Shown here piece after piece: positions 20,551 to 32,192 of a stretch of 64,000 nucleotides of DNA; position 1 is the stretch's first letter, and the number at the start of each line of letters is the position of its first letter. The translations under genes and the position numbers were made by a program. The stretch comes from Euclidia mi. Lineage: Eukaryota > Arthropoda > Insecta > Lepidoptera > Erebidae. The notes below the pieces were generated by a model. That model was given only the letters and a program-made list of their open reading frames with translations, searched no databases and had not been told where the DNA came from. The stretch covers positions 33,403,551 through 33,467,550 of the forward strand of contig OX123186.2 of assembly GCA_944739405.2 (NCBI GenBank). Direction: 5' to 3'.

Positions 20551-21680
20551 CGGCTGTCCCAAATCAAAACACGGTAAGGGACTTCGAGAAAATTTTACAG
20601 GAGGGCAAAAAAAGCTCATTTTATTATGCCTTACCAAACTATGAATCTACAGCTGAATATGATTCTTGGAGATGGTAGATTGAAATTAAACTACAGTTTA
20701 CGGATTTTATCGCGTTATATTACTTTCACTGGTTATTTGTAATTACATTTAAACCGAAAGATCTAGGAATTACATTTTTATTACTAGCCGACGTTTCGAA
20801 TTCTTTACAGGATTCATGTTCACGGCAGACTGAGGTGATATTTGTCTTTGTCTTGAATTTAAAATGATGGTAGATAAGATTACTGTCTACATTTTTGCAT
20901 AGTAAAACTTTAAAAATATAATTCGATGCACGTTGTATAACATTTACTAAGTTTGGAATGGGATCCAACACTAACCATTGCCCATGGAAACTAAACCAAA
21001 ACATAGTTAATAATAAGATTTTTTTTGAAAACTTTTAGTTATAATAAAAGCATTGACCAACACGGTGACGCTCTACGGATAAAAGTTATGATTAAGAAAA
21101 TGAGTAAATAAATATTCTAAGTTCGTATCTAAAAACTATTGCAGTAAAACACATTAACGAGAATTAACCATGTTTATTATTCTAATTCTTAGAAGGTGAA
21201 GTAATTTAATGTGAAAAGTTCCAAATTATAGTAGAAAACGAGGAATTAATAACAAAAACAGATAAACTCAAAATACGAAATTTGATGTTATCTCACTAAT
21301 TTAAACCCTAATTCCTGGAGATAGAAACTCCGACGGGTGTGTGCTATACTGTGTAATTTTTAGATTTTATGGTCTTTTAGACATATTAATACCCAAATCA
21401 AAAACCTAGCAAGTGGAAATTCCCAATCCAAAACAAAGTAAGTACGTGTGCCTTGCTGTGTTTTGAGCTGGTTATCAGCTCTTACTAGGTTTTTGATTTG
21501 GGGTTTGCGGTTAAGTCTGTGCACTTACTAGGTTTTATGGTATCGCTATATTGGGAATGGAGGCCTTTATTGAAAAAAGGGTTTTTGCATATTGTGGGCA
21601 TTTACTGTGTTAAAAGCATGGTGTAAAAATCTTGATTTCGACAAAAATGTCCCTTACTGTGTTTTGATTTGGGACAGCCG
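20551..21680. mobile_element. 1.13-kb non-autonomous terminal-inverted-repeat transposon
   Basis: The left terminus 'cggctgtcccaaatcaaaac' (20551) and the inverted right terminus 'gttttgatttgggacagccg' (ending 21680) form about 32-bp inverted repeats with one mismatch. The flanking 4 bases are 'actg' on both sides (20547-20550, 21681-21684), suggesting a 4-bp target duplication. Near the right end the word 'ttactaggttttt' recurs, with an inverted partner at about 21403-21414, resembling subterminal transposase-binding repeats. No transposase ORF is present. The interior includes a dispersed repeat (20685-20865). The superfamily is not assigned; a Tc1/mariner-type TA target with worn ends cannot be excluded. 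Confidence 0.75.
20685..20865 (+). repeat. Dispersed repeat shared with 62506-62680
   Basis: It shares 'aaactacagttt', 'acatttaaaccga', 'ctagccgacgtttcg' and 'tgaggtgatatttgtctttg' in the same order and orientation with the right end of the window, at roughly 80 percent by eye. It lies inside the terminal-repeat transposon, so it was either captured or inserted. Confidence 0.7.
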
Positions 21681-21899
21681 ACTGGTGTTAATGTCTGGAT
21701 TCACACGTTTTACCCTAGGGGTATGCAAGGACAACAGAACGCCACTTACTTCTATCCTTACAAGCCTAACGCAGCTCATCTACATTCATTACTCTTTTTA
21801 TACCTGCCCACCGATATCGATATATCAACGAATCCACAGCGCGCACCACTGACTTTTCAAAGTTATGTGCGTATTAAAATGTTAATTATCGTTTGCCCC

Positions 21900-22166
21900 G
21901 TGCCTTGGAGAGCACGTTAAGCCATCGGTCCCGGCTGTCATGAAGATCTTTGATAATCGTTAAGGGGAATCAGTACCCTCAAATAAACTGATACTGGTCT
22001 GAACCATGGAATATCAGTATCCGTTTGGGTTGTGGAGGTCAGTCGCTCTGTGGAAAAGCTGATATACTGTCTTATCTGGATAGACTAGTAAGCAGACCCC
22101 GGGCTTCTAGACGTGTAAGTCTTGGATGCAACCGGGAAAACGCTAGGACGACGATGATGATGATGA
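21900..22166 (+). mobile_element. 5'-truncated RTE 3' end
   Basis: It begins 'gtgccttggagagcacgtta' and ends 'aaacgctaggacgacgatga' plus further GAT repeats at 22150-22166. These are the non-coding 3' region and tail typical of lepidopteran RTE elements. No coding part is left. Confidence 0.75.
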
Positions 22167-22859
22167 CATAGACATCACCGGTTTCGGGTGCTTCGGACAT
22201 TTCCGCTTTTCAAGGCGTCTTGAAAGTATTGTTTGTTGTCATTTTTAGTTATTCCATTTTTTATATTTAGGTCTATACAATATTAGAATATCATAGAAAG
22301 ATAGGTACTAGATCTCAAATGCGATGAGCTTCAATCCCAATTTTCTTCTCCTGGCCAATATATCTATCCTGGTCATTACTCTGTATGGACTTAGTTTCGT
22401 CGAATACAATTGATATTATTAATAGAGAAGTATAATATATGGAGTTCAGATACTGTTTATGAAACTCTCTTCACTGCAAATCATAATTCAAACTGCTACC
22501 CACTAAAATCTTATGACAATTAAAGCTGAACTTTGCATTTCAATCTGTAATTATCTTAGTTCACTATCTTGGCTAAAATGGCCAGATCATTAAAAAATAA
22601 TTATACTTTACTTGATTCAGGTTTTAAAATGTACGACAAGTTCCATTTAAACAATAATTGATAAATGGTTTGGTAAAATAAGTTGACGTCAAGTTGTACG
22701 TTTTGGCAAAAATATTGTAAATGCTAATAACCTACATAATTAAGCTGATGTATTCCATCCACTGACGTCTCCAGCAGCAGAGGAGTACGGCCCTGATTCG
22801 ATCGCGACTGCGCCGATGCTGTTAAACAAAATAGTTGGCTTACCGCGCTTGGATCAGGG
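22167..22859. other. No recognisable feature
   Basis: AT-rich to about 22740, then increasing GC toward the RT fragment that follows. The left limit of that fragment is uncertain. Confidence 0.35.
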
Positions 22860-23845
22860 CTCGGCCCCGTCGCGATCCGAATGTCCATCTCATCAAGGCA
22901 GCCTATAATAGAGCCAACAAGGTCTGCAAGAGGGCATATATAAGAACGGATGCCCAGTGCATTGCACGGTTTGCTTAAGAACTCTTGTCGCACCCCACGG
23001 GCAGCTGGGGATACTGGCGATTGGCCAAAGCCGTGCAATCTAATTTCTGCCAGCCTTCACTGACGCCGTTGCGATGCCCTGATGAATCACTGGCCCATGA
23101 GCCACAAGAGAAAGCTGACCTGCTTGTGAATCTCTTTGCGGCCAACTCCCGAGTCGATGATCGTAGTGCGCAGCCGCCTTCGATTGCCTACTGCGGCCAC
23201 TCCATGCCTGATATTAAAATCAGGCGATGCGATGTTCGCGCGACACTGCGATCTCTCGATGTCCGGAAAGACAGTGGAACTGACGGAATTCCACCGGTTG
23301 TGCTTAGGAAATGCGCAGCTGAGTTGTCTCCAATGCTTACACGCCTGTATCGCCTATCGTATGCCTCTGGCGTAGTGCCGCAGGCTTGGAAAGAGGCGAA
23401 CGTACAACCGATTCCCAAGAAAGGGAATCGTTCTGATCCGGGCAACTATCAACCCATTGCTATCACCCCTATCCTCTGCAAGGTGTTTGAACGATTAATC
23501 AACAACCAACTCGTTCGCTACCTAGAAGATCACTCTCCCATCAGTGATCGTCAGTATGGCTTCAGACCGAAAAGATCAACGGGTGATCTTCTAACATAAG
23601 TCACTCACCTTTGGGGTGAGGCGATGGACAGACATGGAGAGTCGTTGGCTATTAGTCTCGACATCTCCAAGGCCTTCGATAGAGTCTGGTATCGTGCGCT
23701 CCTTTCCAAGCTTCCAGCCCACGGCTTGCCGCCTCGTTTGTGCAACTGGGTTGCCAACTGCATGAGCACCGTATCCGAGTCCTTTGTGACGGTGAGTCAT
23801 CGAAGTTTCTCCAGGTGAATGCTGGTGTGCCTCAGAGTCAATTTG
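22860..23845 (+). pseudogene. Non-LTR reverse transcriptase fragment (linker to RT block 4)
   Basis: The order is: linker with 'KAAYNRANKVCKRA' (about 22895-22940), a stop near 22977, 'SWGYWRLAKAVQSNF' from about 23005, 'RKDSGTDGIPPVVLRKC', 'SDPGNYQPIAITPILCKVFE', 'RQYGFRPKRSTGDLL', a stop at 23597, then 'SLDISKAFDRVWYRALLSKL' with the first catalytic Asp, and finally a broken 'GVPQ' block at about 23830. The YADD half is missing. It belongs to the jockey/CR1 assemblage and is GC-richer than its surroundings, unlike the AT-rich elements nearby. Confidence 0.82.
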
Positions 23846-24392
23846 TTCGGCAGAAAAAAATAAAGAAAATAACACACTCATAAAATAAACATCGGTAGCC
23901 TGATTACAAAGCAGTTTCCTTGTTACTGGGTCATATCCGGACCGTTTAATAACATTTCACTGTGGCAACCGCAACAGTTTTTACCAAAGGCTCAATCCTA
24001 GAGGATCTTCGTCCACAAACATTGATGGAATAAACAAAAGCACTCCCAAGTAGCCTACTGGGTAAAGTTTTGTATTATTAGATTCCTAGAGAGCTCTTAT
24101 GTTACATCTTGACAATAGGAGTTGAGATCTGATAATTGCGTAGGTAAACAGACTTACAACTTTTTATCTTTGGTTTACTTTCCAAACTCTTGGGAAACGT
24201 TTAGAGGATACAATGTGTGCGAGTCTTATCTTAATAGAGTTCTTAGTCTAATTATACTGAGTAGTAATAGTAGAATGGAGGCATTGATTAGTAATTATTC
24301 AGCTGAAGTTTACTTTCGTGATAACAGCTGTTGTTCTCAAGAGGCAGTTAAACGATTGAGGTTTGTTAGAAATAAAATATCTTGAATATCCA
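23846..24392. other. No recognisable feature
   Basis: AT-rich sequence between the truncated RT fragment and a SINE. No motif seen. Confidence 0.4.
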
Positions 24393-24702
24393 TAGTCAGG
24401 TTACGACACTTGGCGCAGTGTCAAGCGGCGATGCTGCCGCTTAAACCACTAGGCCAACCGTGCAGTCGTACCCAACGTACGCTAACTGCGATTAATCTGG
24501 CCTCGCCGCTACGGGATGTCAACGGTCACCGCGGTGATTTAGCTGGTAGTGTAGCCTATTGCCGTTACCGGATACATCACCAGACTCCGTGCTGCTACTG
24601 AGAATTCGGAAAACCAAGTAACACTTTTGCCCAACCCGGGAATCGAATCCGGGACCTCCGATCAGCAGTCGCATACGCTATCCACTGGACCACGGAGGCA
24701 GT
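24393..24702 (-). mobile_element. tRNA-derived SINE, diverged, possibly composite
   Basis: At 24620-24702 the minus strand reads as a tRNA-like head: 'tccgtggtccagtggatagc' as A-box region and 'ggattcgattcccgggttgg' as B-box region. The body 'gcagcacggagtctggtgat' matches the other SINE copies. Leftward, 24425-24465 carries a second tRNA-like stretch ('ggttggcctagtggtttaag' on the minus strand), so two heads may be joined. Confidence 0.8.
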
Positions 24703-26415
24703 TTTAATAAGTAATGTGTTTTTTAATAGCACTCATCAATTTTATTGTGAAATTGCATGATACGTTTTATTTCATTCACTTTCTGATTAATTTTAATTTA
24801 TTTAAGACTAAAACTATACGTCTCAATCTACAACAATAAGAACATCATCGATCTTTTCAACACCACTGGTAGCCATTAAACTTCTCTTCTATTATTAATT
24901 GTTCGTAAAGTACTCGTCGCGCATCGGTACAGTCTCGATTCAACCCCTTTATAGTACTGAAAACTTTCTTCACTAGTCCAACTATACCCACACCAGTATA
25001 TTTGTCGTAGTAGAAACTCTGACTATATTTTAGGTTACTGAATCGCCTTGCAAAGTGTGCAGTGCAGCTTTGTAAACGGTAACTGGAACACTAATGTATG
25101 CACTTTCGTGAGTAAGGCTTACTGGACAGTGACCAATTAGGCGTTTCTTTGTGTAAAAAGAAAAGTACATGATCCAATGGTTTTTGTATAAAATATCAGT
25201 TCCATATTTTGTGTAGTTATTTTGTATGTCGCTACAAAGTTGTCTATCTTCCAGTGAAAGTCTCATTCAAATCGGTTGAAGTGATGATGGTCGTTGATGA
25301 CTTGGTATTGTGTAACTAACTATATACACTTGACAAACAGTTATTTTGAAATCACAGACAGACACATACATTTTATTTATATGTGTATAGATTGCGATAC
25401 GAAATATAACTACACAGCTACCTATTTGCTCTTATGAAGCAAAAGTAAATTTGGTAGGAGGAAATAAAAAAACACGCCTGGGCATTCAATCACACCTCTT
25501 CAAGAAACATCGAATAATCTTATCTATCACAAAAAACTCCGAGTTCATTTCTACACTATCTGAGTCCCATGACAGCCATCGCGTGAAAGAAATCAATAAT
25601 ACCGAAGGCTTTATTAGGAAAGTTCCTAAATAGTTCTTTGCACAAAGTCCAAATGACGTACTATTCAACGTTTCTTTTATAAGTGACAGGTCATGAATGA
25701 TTCAGTATTTTTGTATTCAGAGTTACAATATATATGCGACTGTGAATAAATTTTGGCAATAATTCGTCAACTGTATTTTTGTATGTAAATTCAGTACCAT
25801 TAATGTTGATTGCTTACTTATTTGTCAGGGAATCATAAAAGTATGTATCGAGGTCCAGGCATTATATGTAATTATGTGGCCACTATTAGAAAATGTTATA
25901 TGAGATTATAATTATTCTAAAAGTAAAAGATCATAAAATACACTTCTTCTGCGTCTAGGACCACCGTGAAAGTTGGTTATTGCGGTAAAAAAAATCTTAC
26001 CATAACATCATCCGTTGCGACTTGAAAGAAGAACAAACAAGCAAACACACTTTTGCATTCATACTATTAGGGATTATTAGACTGTGCTATTAGTGTGATT
26101 GTAATACAATATTTTATTTTCTTATTACAATATTGAATAATGTACTTGCATATTAAATCGTTTCATATAAATGCTATTTATGATCGCGTAAAGCCAGCTT
26201 ACATTCTCCTCTAACTTAATGCTGCGAAATTATGTTTGCATTCATGCATGTTATGAGTTCCGGATCTTAAAAAAATAAAAAGTATTATCATGTTTCATAA
26301 TGACGATAATTAAAAATCTAGATAAGGTATATGCGTCAAAAGTTAAGTGAATCTAATATGTTTCTTAGCTTTTCGTTATTTGTATTCAAGTGTATTTTAT
26401 ATGATTGACGTTGAC
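24703..26415. other. Unassigned; ends of a dispersed repeat near 26040-26080
   Basis: Mostly AT-rich DNA. 'acacttttgcattcatacta' plus 'ttagggattattag' at about 26045-26080 resembles the right end of the 'gcccgcggct' repeat. Frames at 25030-25266 and 25451-25668 have no recognisable motif. Confidence 0.4.
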
Positions 26416-26741
26416 GAATATAAGTTGACCTAATGGAAGGAAAGAGGAACCCACCACGCACCCTCGGATTGACCACCCCAACTATTGCAATAGAAAAAGG
26501 TTGACAATGCCGAATTCCTTTAAAATGATAAGGGATATATAGGAATGGTATGGGTTCCAGGAAGATACCTGACTTGCAGTATCCCGCTGTATGCGCCGAC
26601 TATTCTTCGACACGTGTTTCGCATCTGCACGAGGCATCTTCAGGCGCGATGGGCAACGATTGATTTCTTTCCTTCCATTAGGTCACAATGGAGTGCAGCC
26701 AAGTAACTCCTGATTCAATCAACTATATGAATATAAGTTGA
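26416..26741. mobile_element. About 300-bp insertion with 13-bp target duplication
   Basis: A 13-bp direct repeat 'gaatataagttga' brackets the block (26416-26428 and 26729-26741). Inside, 'tgacctaatggaaggaaag' (26426-26444) has an exact inverted copy at 26667-26685, about 45 bases short of the right edge. A 13-bp duplication suits target-primed retroposition better than a cut-and-paste element, but there is no A-rich or repeated tail. The class is open. Confidence 0.65.
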
Positions 26742-27301
26742 TAAGCATTTGCTGACCTGTGTGATGACACAATCTCTACAACTGTCCTTCTATTTATATT
26801 TAAAGTCATGTATCCAATAAAGTGTCAATTTTCTTTGACTTTATAATTGCAATAAGGAGCTTGAATAGACTCGACCTGACACACGATACAGAAGTCAAAG
26901 GGAACAAATTAAAAACTTACGACGATGAAATTTGTATTCTGTTCTTATTTTCTGACTTAATACGAAAATGCATTTATTTCCCAACAAACGTGCAAATCAA
27001 ATAGGCAATGTTTTTGTTGTAATAATACTGGCTTTATAGTATTTTTACAAAGTATTCAAAATTCTTCTTATTCGATGTAACTAGGTTACCACTTACTTCA
27101 ATTAAATAACAACCAGATGAAACACGTCTTTTATTCTCAAATGCAAAAATAAATTACAACAAATCGTTATCAGCACGACATTCTTGTATTTGTTTATATA
27201 AAAGAAAAGTAATGTGTGTTTTCATAATAATTCGTTGAAGTGATATTTGTGTGATTTTTTTTAGGTACGAAACATAATAGTTCTTCGCTTACACTTCTGA
27301 G
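26742..27301. other. Unassigned; may include the leader or LTR of the copia element
   Basis: AT-rich. I looked for a copy of this stretch after 30127, which would define long terminal repeats, and saw none convincing. Confidence 0.35.
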
Positions 27302-28130
27302 ATGGCGAACCCAAATGGAGACACAAATGAGCGAGGTATGCGTAGTTCGTCTATTCCAACGTTCACCCTACATAATAGAGAAGGTACGTAGAAGTTTAAA
27401 ATGCGTAATTATCTTATGCATGAGGAGTTGTGGGAGGCTATCAGTGGCTACCCAACAGGGATGAACTTTTCCAATGTCACAAAGATGAGGAGCGATCAGA
27501 AGACACTAACAAAAATTTGTCTTACCCTGGAATCATCTGCAATTACGCATGTCCGAAATGTAACTACTGCAGCGGAAGCATGGAAAGCTCTACAAAATGC
27601 TTATGAGGACAAAAGTATGGGTAGGCGTTTATATTTAGAACGGAAATTATACAGATTGAGACTTGAAGATTTTGATAATAATATTGAGTCGTATATCAAT
27701 ACTGTTATTTCCACTGCCCAAGATTTGGCGGATATAGACAAAGTAATAGATGATACGTCCATTGGTGCTATTCTATTGGGAGGTCTAACGTCGAGATATG
27801 ACCCATTGATTATGTCTCTTGAAAATAGTAATGTAAACGTTAAAACCAAACTGGTTAAGTCCAAATTACTGAACCAAATGTCCATGGAAAACTCGATAAA
27901 ACTGGAAACAGCTATGAAGTCAAAAGTTGATGCCACTTCTGTTGAGTCAAAGGCAAAGAAAATTGTGTGCTATGGTTGTGGAGAACCCGGTCACAAAAGA
28001 CCAAACTGTCCTTTGAAGAAAAAGAAGGTCATGAAAAGGAAGAATCCCTCTAATAAGGACTCGACCTCTGTGTCTGCTTTAGGAGCAACAAATAATTATG
28101 ACATAGATAAATGGTACATTTATTCAGGTG
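27302..28130 (+). pseudogene. copia gag with CCHC zinc knuckle
   Basis: An N-terminal ~30 residues from 27302 is separated by a stop and frameshift near 27390 from the main open part, 27401-28183. The body ('MHEELWEAISGY', 'AWKALQNAYEDKS', 'RLYLERKLYRLRLEDF') is the UBN2-type gag of copia elements. The zinc knuckle is 'CYGCGEPGHKRPNC' at about 27969-28010. A basic Lys-rich stretch follows. Gag would assemble the particle and bind RNA. Confidence 0.87.
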
Positions 28131-30127
28131 CGACCAAACATGACTTCAAGACGAGATTGGTTTGTAGACATAAAACCTATTGATAATAAGGTAACAGCTG
28201 CAAACGGGACTAAGATTGACGCTGAAGGCATCGTTAAAATATCTATAAATATCAAAAGCAACGTCAATACAATTAATGATGTTATGTATGTACCTAACTT
28301 GCTAACAAATCTTTTATCTGTGAAGACAGCAGTTGAAAAAGGTTTTACTGTAATGTTTGATAAGTCGGGTTGTAATTTATTTAATTCAAAAACCTTCTCC
28401 TTTACAGGTGATGCGGTTCTACATGGCTCGCCCAGTGATGGATTGTACACACTTGATTGTGACGTAAACATTTCCAAATTTAGAGCCTATGACGTGCACT
28501 CTGATACATTTTCTAAGTATCAGGTATGGCATAAGCGTTTTGGTCATGTATGTCGCGTTGGTATGAATCTGCTGAAAAATAGTCATAAGGTTATTGATTA
28601 TGAAGATGTGGATAAAAATCCATGTGTTGCTTGTGTTCAGGCGAAACAAGCTCGAAAACTGTTTGAGCCGATTACTTATAAAAGAGCAACTTCAATATTA
28701 GAACTGATCCACTCTGACTTTTGTGGACCAATGTCAGTTAGCTCTTTTCAGGGTAATAAATACTTTTTAGTTTTTGTAGACGATTTTTCGAGAACTATAT
28801 TTGTATATTTTATTTCTTCAAAGACAGAGGTAAAGGATAGATTTTGTCACTTCCAGTCTATGGATGAAAGACAAACTGGGGCTCCAATTAAAACAATGAG
28901 GATGGATAATGGAAAGGAATTCGTCAATAGTGAATTCTCAAGTTATCTTAGATCTTGTGGTATAAAGCATCAAATTACGGTACCATATAGTCCTCAGCAG
29001 AATGGTGTTGCCGAGCGTACTAATCGCTCATTTGTAGAAAAGACACGCTTTCTTATAGCTGAAAGCGAACTTTCTAAAGTTTTTTGGGAAGATGCTGTTT
29101 TTGAACGGCTATATACCTAAAGAATAGATGCCCACATCATCATCATCATCATCAGCCTTTAACAGTCCACTGCTGGACTAGGCCTCTCCTTTGAAAGGAG
29201 GAATTGGCCTACTATACCACGCTGGCCAAACGGGTTGGTATAGGGTTTGTATCAAGTTTTCCTTCTCTTACAGTGCTGTTCTCTGCATAATATGCTCCCT
29301 CTGTCGGCTCTTACGACACCCATGGTATGATATGGGGTGGTGACAATCCGTATTCTTAATCCGTCACCACACGGACAGATGCCCACACTGTGCCTTAAAT
29401 AATAAAACTCCCTACGAGTTGTGGAATGGTTGCAAACCAGACCTAGGTAATCTCAGAAATTTTAGGTGAAGAGCTCTTATACATATACCTTCTTGTCACC
29501 GTAAGAAATTGGATCTTAAGGTTGATGAAGCTGTATTTGTAGGCTATACAGAAGACCCTAATACGTATCTTTTTAGAAAACCATCTTATCCTAGAATCTT
29601 ACGCAATAACATTTTTTAAAGATTGTTTTTCTAGTTTAAATAATAGAAATGTCAACAATACTAAGACTTCTACTGAACCTTTAGTACTGTCTAATAGTCT
29701 GCCTATACCGGAAGAAAACAGTACAGTTCAAGAGTCTTTTGATCAATTTCCAGTGCTCACTGTTAAACCAGCTCCAGGCCATACTGTTGTCACTGAAGAT
29801 AATCAAAATGATGGACATAGATATCCCTCACGAGATCGAAAACCTCATAATTACTTCTCATCCCAAGTGTCTAGTCAAGTGTCTGATGAGCCTAGAACTT
29901 ATAATGAGGCTATATTGGCTGATGATGTTGATAAGTGGCAGATGGCAATGACAGATGAATATAATTCATTGATGAAGCTAAATACATGGAAATTGGTTGA
30001 CAGAGAAAACAAGAAAGTTATACCATGTAAATGGGTCTATAAGTTAAAGAAAAATCCAGCAGGAAATGTTGTGAAGTACAAAGCAAGATTAGTTGCTAAG
30101 GGATTCACCCAGACCTCATCCAAATAA
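28116..30127 (+). pseudogene. copia pol: protease, integrase, partial RT
   Basis: The protease motif is 'YSGATKH' at 28121, where the catalytic Asp of DSGA has become Tyr; a one-base shift follows immediately. The integrase has a zinc-binding region ('WHKRFGHV', 'PCVACVQAK'), then 'LIHSDFCGP', 'MDNGKEFVN' and 'NGVAERTNRSF' carrying the D, D and E residues. After the 29137-29376 insertion the reading resumes with 'NNKTPYELWNG', breaks again near 29469 and ends with the RT entry block 'PCKWVYKLKKNPAGNVVKYK' and 'ARLVAKGFTQ' near 30030-30110. Several stops and shifts; not functional. Confidence 0.87.
29137..29376 (-). mobile_element. 240-bp RTE-tailed SINE-like element (copy with 11-bp TSD)
   Basis: The most complete copy: a CAT repeat at 29137-29152 (GAT tail on the minus strand) through to 'cgtcaccacacggac'. 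It is flanked by the 11-bp direct repeat 'agatgcccaca' (29126-29136 and 29377-29387). It lies in copia integrase coding sequence, whose reading resumes after it. It shares nearly all of its sequence with 6897-7132 in reverse orientation. Confidence 0.92.
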
Positions 30128-31020
30128 TTTACGACTTTATCAATCACATCAGGTTCTATCATTAACGGAGGTGAAGTTGGTGAATAAACCCAACTCGGTC
30201 TCTGAAACACAATATATTATTTTCCACTGTTATAATAAATACTACATTATAATTAAAATTAAATATTTTGTAAAATTAAGTAGGTAATTACAGACATTGT
30301 AGAATATAACAGTAGCACAATAAAAGAATGAAAGAACTGAAGTGAATTTGTATCTTATTTTATCCCGATTTATATATAAAATATTCTGTTGCTGATAGAG
30401 TTCAAATTAACGTAATGCTGAGTCTAATATATTTATGACTAGGAATTACCCGCGGCTATGCTCACATAAATATTGTTTCTAGCGGTTAAAAGTAATACTT
30501 ACTTAACACATAAAAACATCTAATCTGTTGTACTATGGAAGCAAACCATGGGTTATTTATTAGTATCTATACCTTAAATTTAGGTGTCTTTACACTGGTC
30601 AGTCGTATTTATTATACGTATAATGGAATAGAATAAAATATGATCTAAATAAAATATAGCTAACTATAACTAGTGGAATGAGATAGGCTGCTGATGATGA
30701 TAGCTAGTTATGTGCCTTACCTAAATGAATATATATTTGGATAAAATACTGACAGAGTTCTACTATTACTTGATGCTAAAAGTAAGTCACTATATTGATT
30801 ACGGTGTCGGTTGATTAGTTTGTTTGTTGAAGTTTTTATTGTATGTAAATAAATGCAGTACGATAAGTAATTAGAATGAGTGAAGCCATGGTACTTGCAT
30901 AGTATAACAGAATCAATAACAAATATATTTTTTTATGGATTGGTTAATATGATATCTTGTTTTGCAACATAAGCATAAATCTTCTCGGTGACATATTTGG
31001 TAGTGCATCGTCATAATTTC
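30128..31020. other. Unassigned; small repeat remnants
   Basis: 'acccgcggctatgctcaca' near 30449 is a diverged left end of the 'gcccgcggct' repeat, and 'ggctgctgatgatgat' near 30690 resembles an RTE tail. Otherwise AT-rich with no gene seen. Confidence 0.4.
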
Positions 31021-31023
31021 GCT

Positions 31024-31032
31024 GTATATAAA
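31024..31032 (+). promoter_or_regulatory. TATA box of the gene at 31055-33028
   Basis: 'tatataaag' lies about 30 bases upstream of the 'aaatcacaaac' stretch near 31048-31058, which could hold an initiator. It precedes a short leader exon with a splice donor. Spacing is right for a pol II promoter; no experimental support. Confidence 0.55.
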
Positions 31033-31141
31033 GTGTATCGATGCCAAACAAAATCACAAACTGCTCTCCCGAGGAAAACAATCATCACCTTCAAAGCTAT
31101 CGTATCTGCTCTACGCTTCAAAAAGAAAAAATCTTCAAAAT

Positions 31142-31687
31142 GTAAGTAGATCATAATTAATATTTTATTTCATTAGATGTGTTTAAATGTGTCATCACAA
31201 GGTTTATTCAATGAATGAATAAATGATCGAATGTATGGATTAATGAATGATGGAATGTATATATGAATGAATTATTGAAATGATGTATAAATGATTGAAT
31301 GAATGTTCGAATAATAATTGAATTAACGTATGAATGAATTATTGAATGTATGAATGAATTAATGATGGAATGTATATAAGATGAATGAATTATTGAAATA
31401 ATGCAATTGAATAAACGTTTGAATGAATTATTGAATGTATGAATGCCTGAATGATTGAACGAACGTGTAAATGAAAAAGTCAATGATCGGATGAATGTAG
31501 AAATTGAAGATGCAAATTATTTTTTTATTTTTTTCTTATCCGATGATCTTATTCTTTCGATAAAAACTCGTAATTTATAAATGAAATGCTGCCTGTGTAT
31601 TTTTAATCGTAATTTTACATAAATTAATCGTCCATTATTTTATGTTTCTATCAAATTAATATAATATTGCCGATTATATTGTTTCAG
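31142..31687 (+). other. Predicted intron splitting a start codon
   Basis: The donor is 'at|gtaagtaga' and the acceptor 'tatattgtttcag|gtcc', both close to insect consensus. The intron is 546 bases. It includes the degenerate tetranucleotide tract at 31205-31500. Confidence 0.6.
31205..31500 (+). repeat. Degenerate AATG/ATGA microsatellite-like tract
   Basis: About 300 bases of imperfect 'aatgaatg' words with interspersed 'tgaatgtatg' and 'gaattattgaa' blocks, including higher-order repetition of about 100 bases. Long open frames on the minus strand across it are a by-product of the repeat. Confidence 0.85.
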
Positions 31688-32192
31688 GTCCAAGGTAACT
31701 TTATCTAAATTACCTCAACTGTTTTCATCGGATGAAGAGTCAGAAATCGAGACGCAGTCAAAGCAGCAGAAATCGACTGCAAACAAGCGGTCTAAAACCG
31801 ATCGAGTCCATGAATCTAAGACGCACGGATGAAAGAAGCCCAGAATACAACCGGTGCCGTTAACCAATAACAAGCTAACTGCACGGGACCTATTCGGTAG
31901 TGAGAGCGATGAAGAGGATTCGTCTGTCAAGCCGTCCACGGGTAAAACACCATCTCCTCTTCATTCTTATTTTAGTAAGAGGGTTAGCAAAGGCTATGCC
32001 AGAAAAATTAGTGAGACTACGCAGGGGCTGTATTACGTAGAGTTAAAAGTCTATAATTGTAACGAAATCGCAGACGTACCACCAGTAAATAGGTGGCGCC
32101 ACTCAATAGTTACAGTTAAAACGAAAGATGATGCGGACACGGAGATGTGGCGCCATCTAAAAGGGTTTACGTCCTCAGTTGAACAAGATTTA

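Larger units (their letters stand above)
27302..30127 (+). mobile_element. Decayed Ty1/copia retrotransposon (gag-protease-integrase-partial RT)
   Basis: The gene order gag, protease, integrase, reverse transcriptase is the copia order (in gypsy the integrase is last). Coding runs from an ATG at 27302 to the first part of RT at 30127, where it stops abruptly; RNase H and the right LTR are missing. A 240-bp RTE-tailed element interrupts it at 29137-29376. No LTR pair was identified. Confidence 0.85.

Noticed and set aside
27187..30420. A pair of LTRs for the copia element
   Set aside because: I compared the sequence before 27302 with that after 30127 and saw no repeat long enough to support LTRs.
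31208..31483. A 91-residue minus-strand Ser/His-rich frame
   Set aside because: It is the translation of a degenerate tetranucleotide tract.
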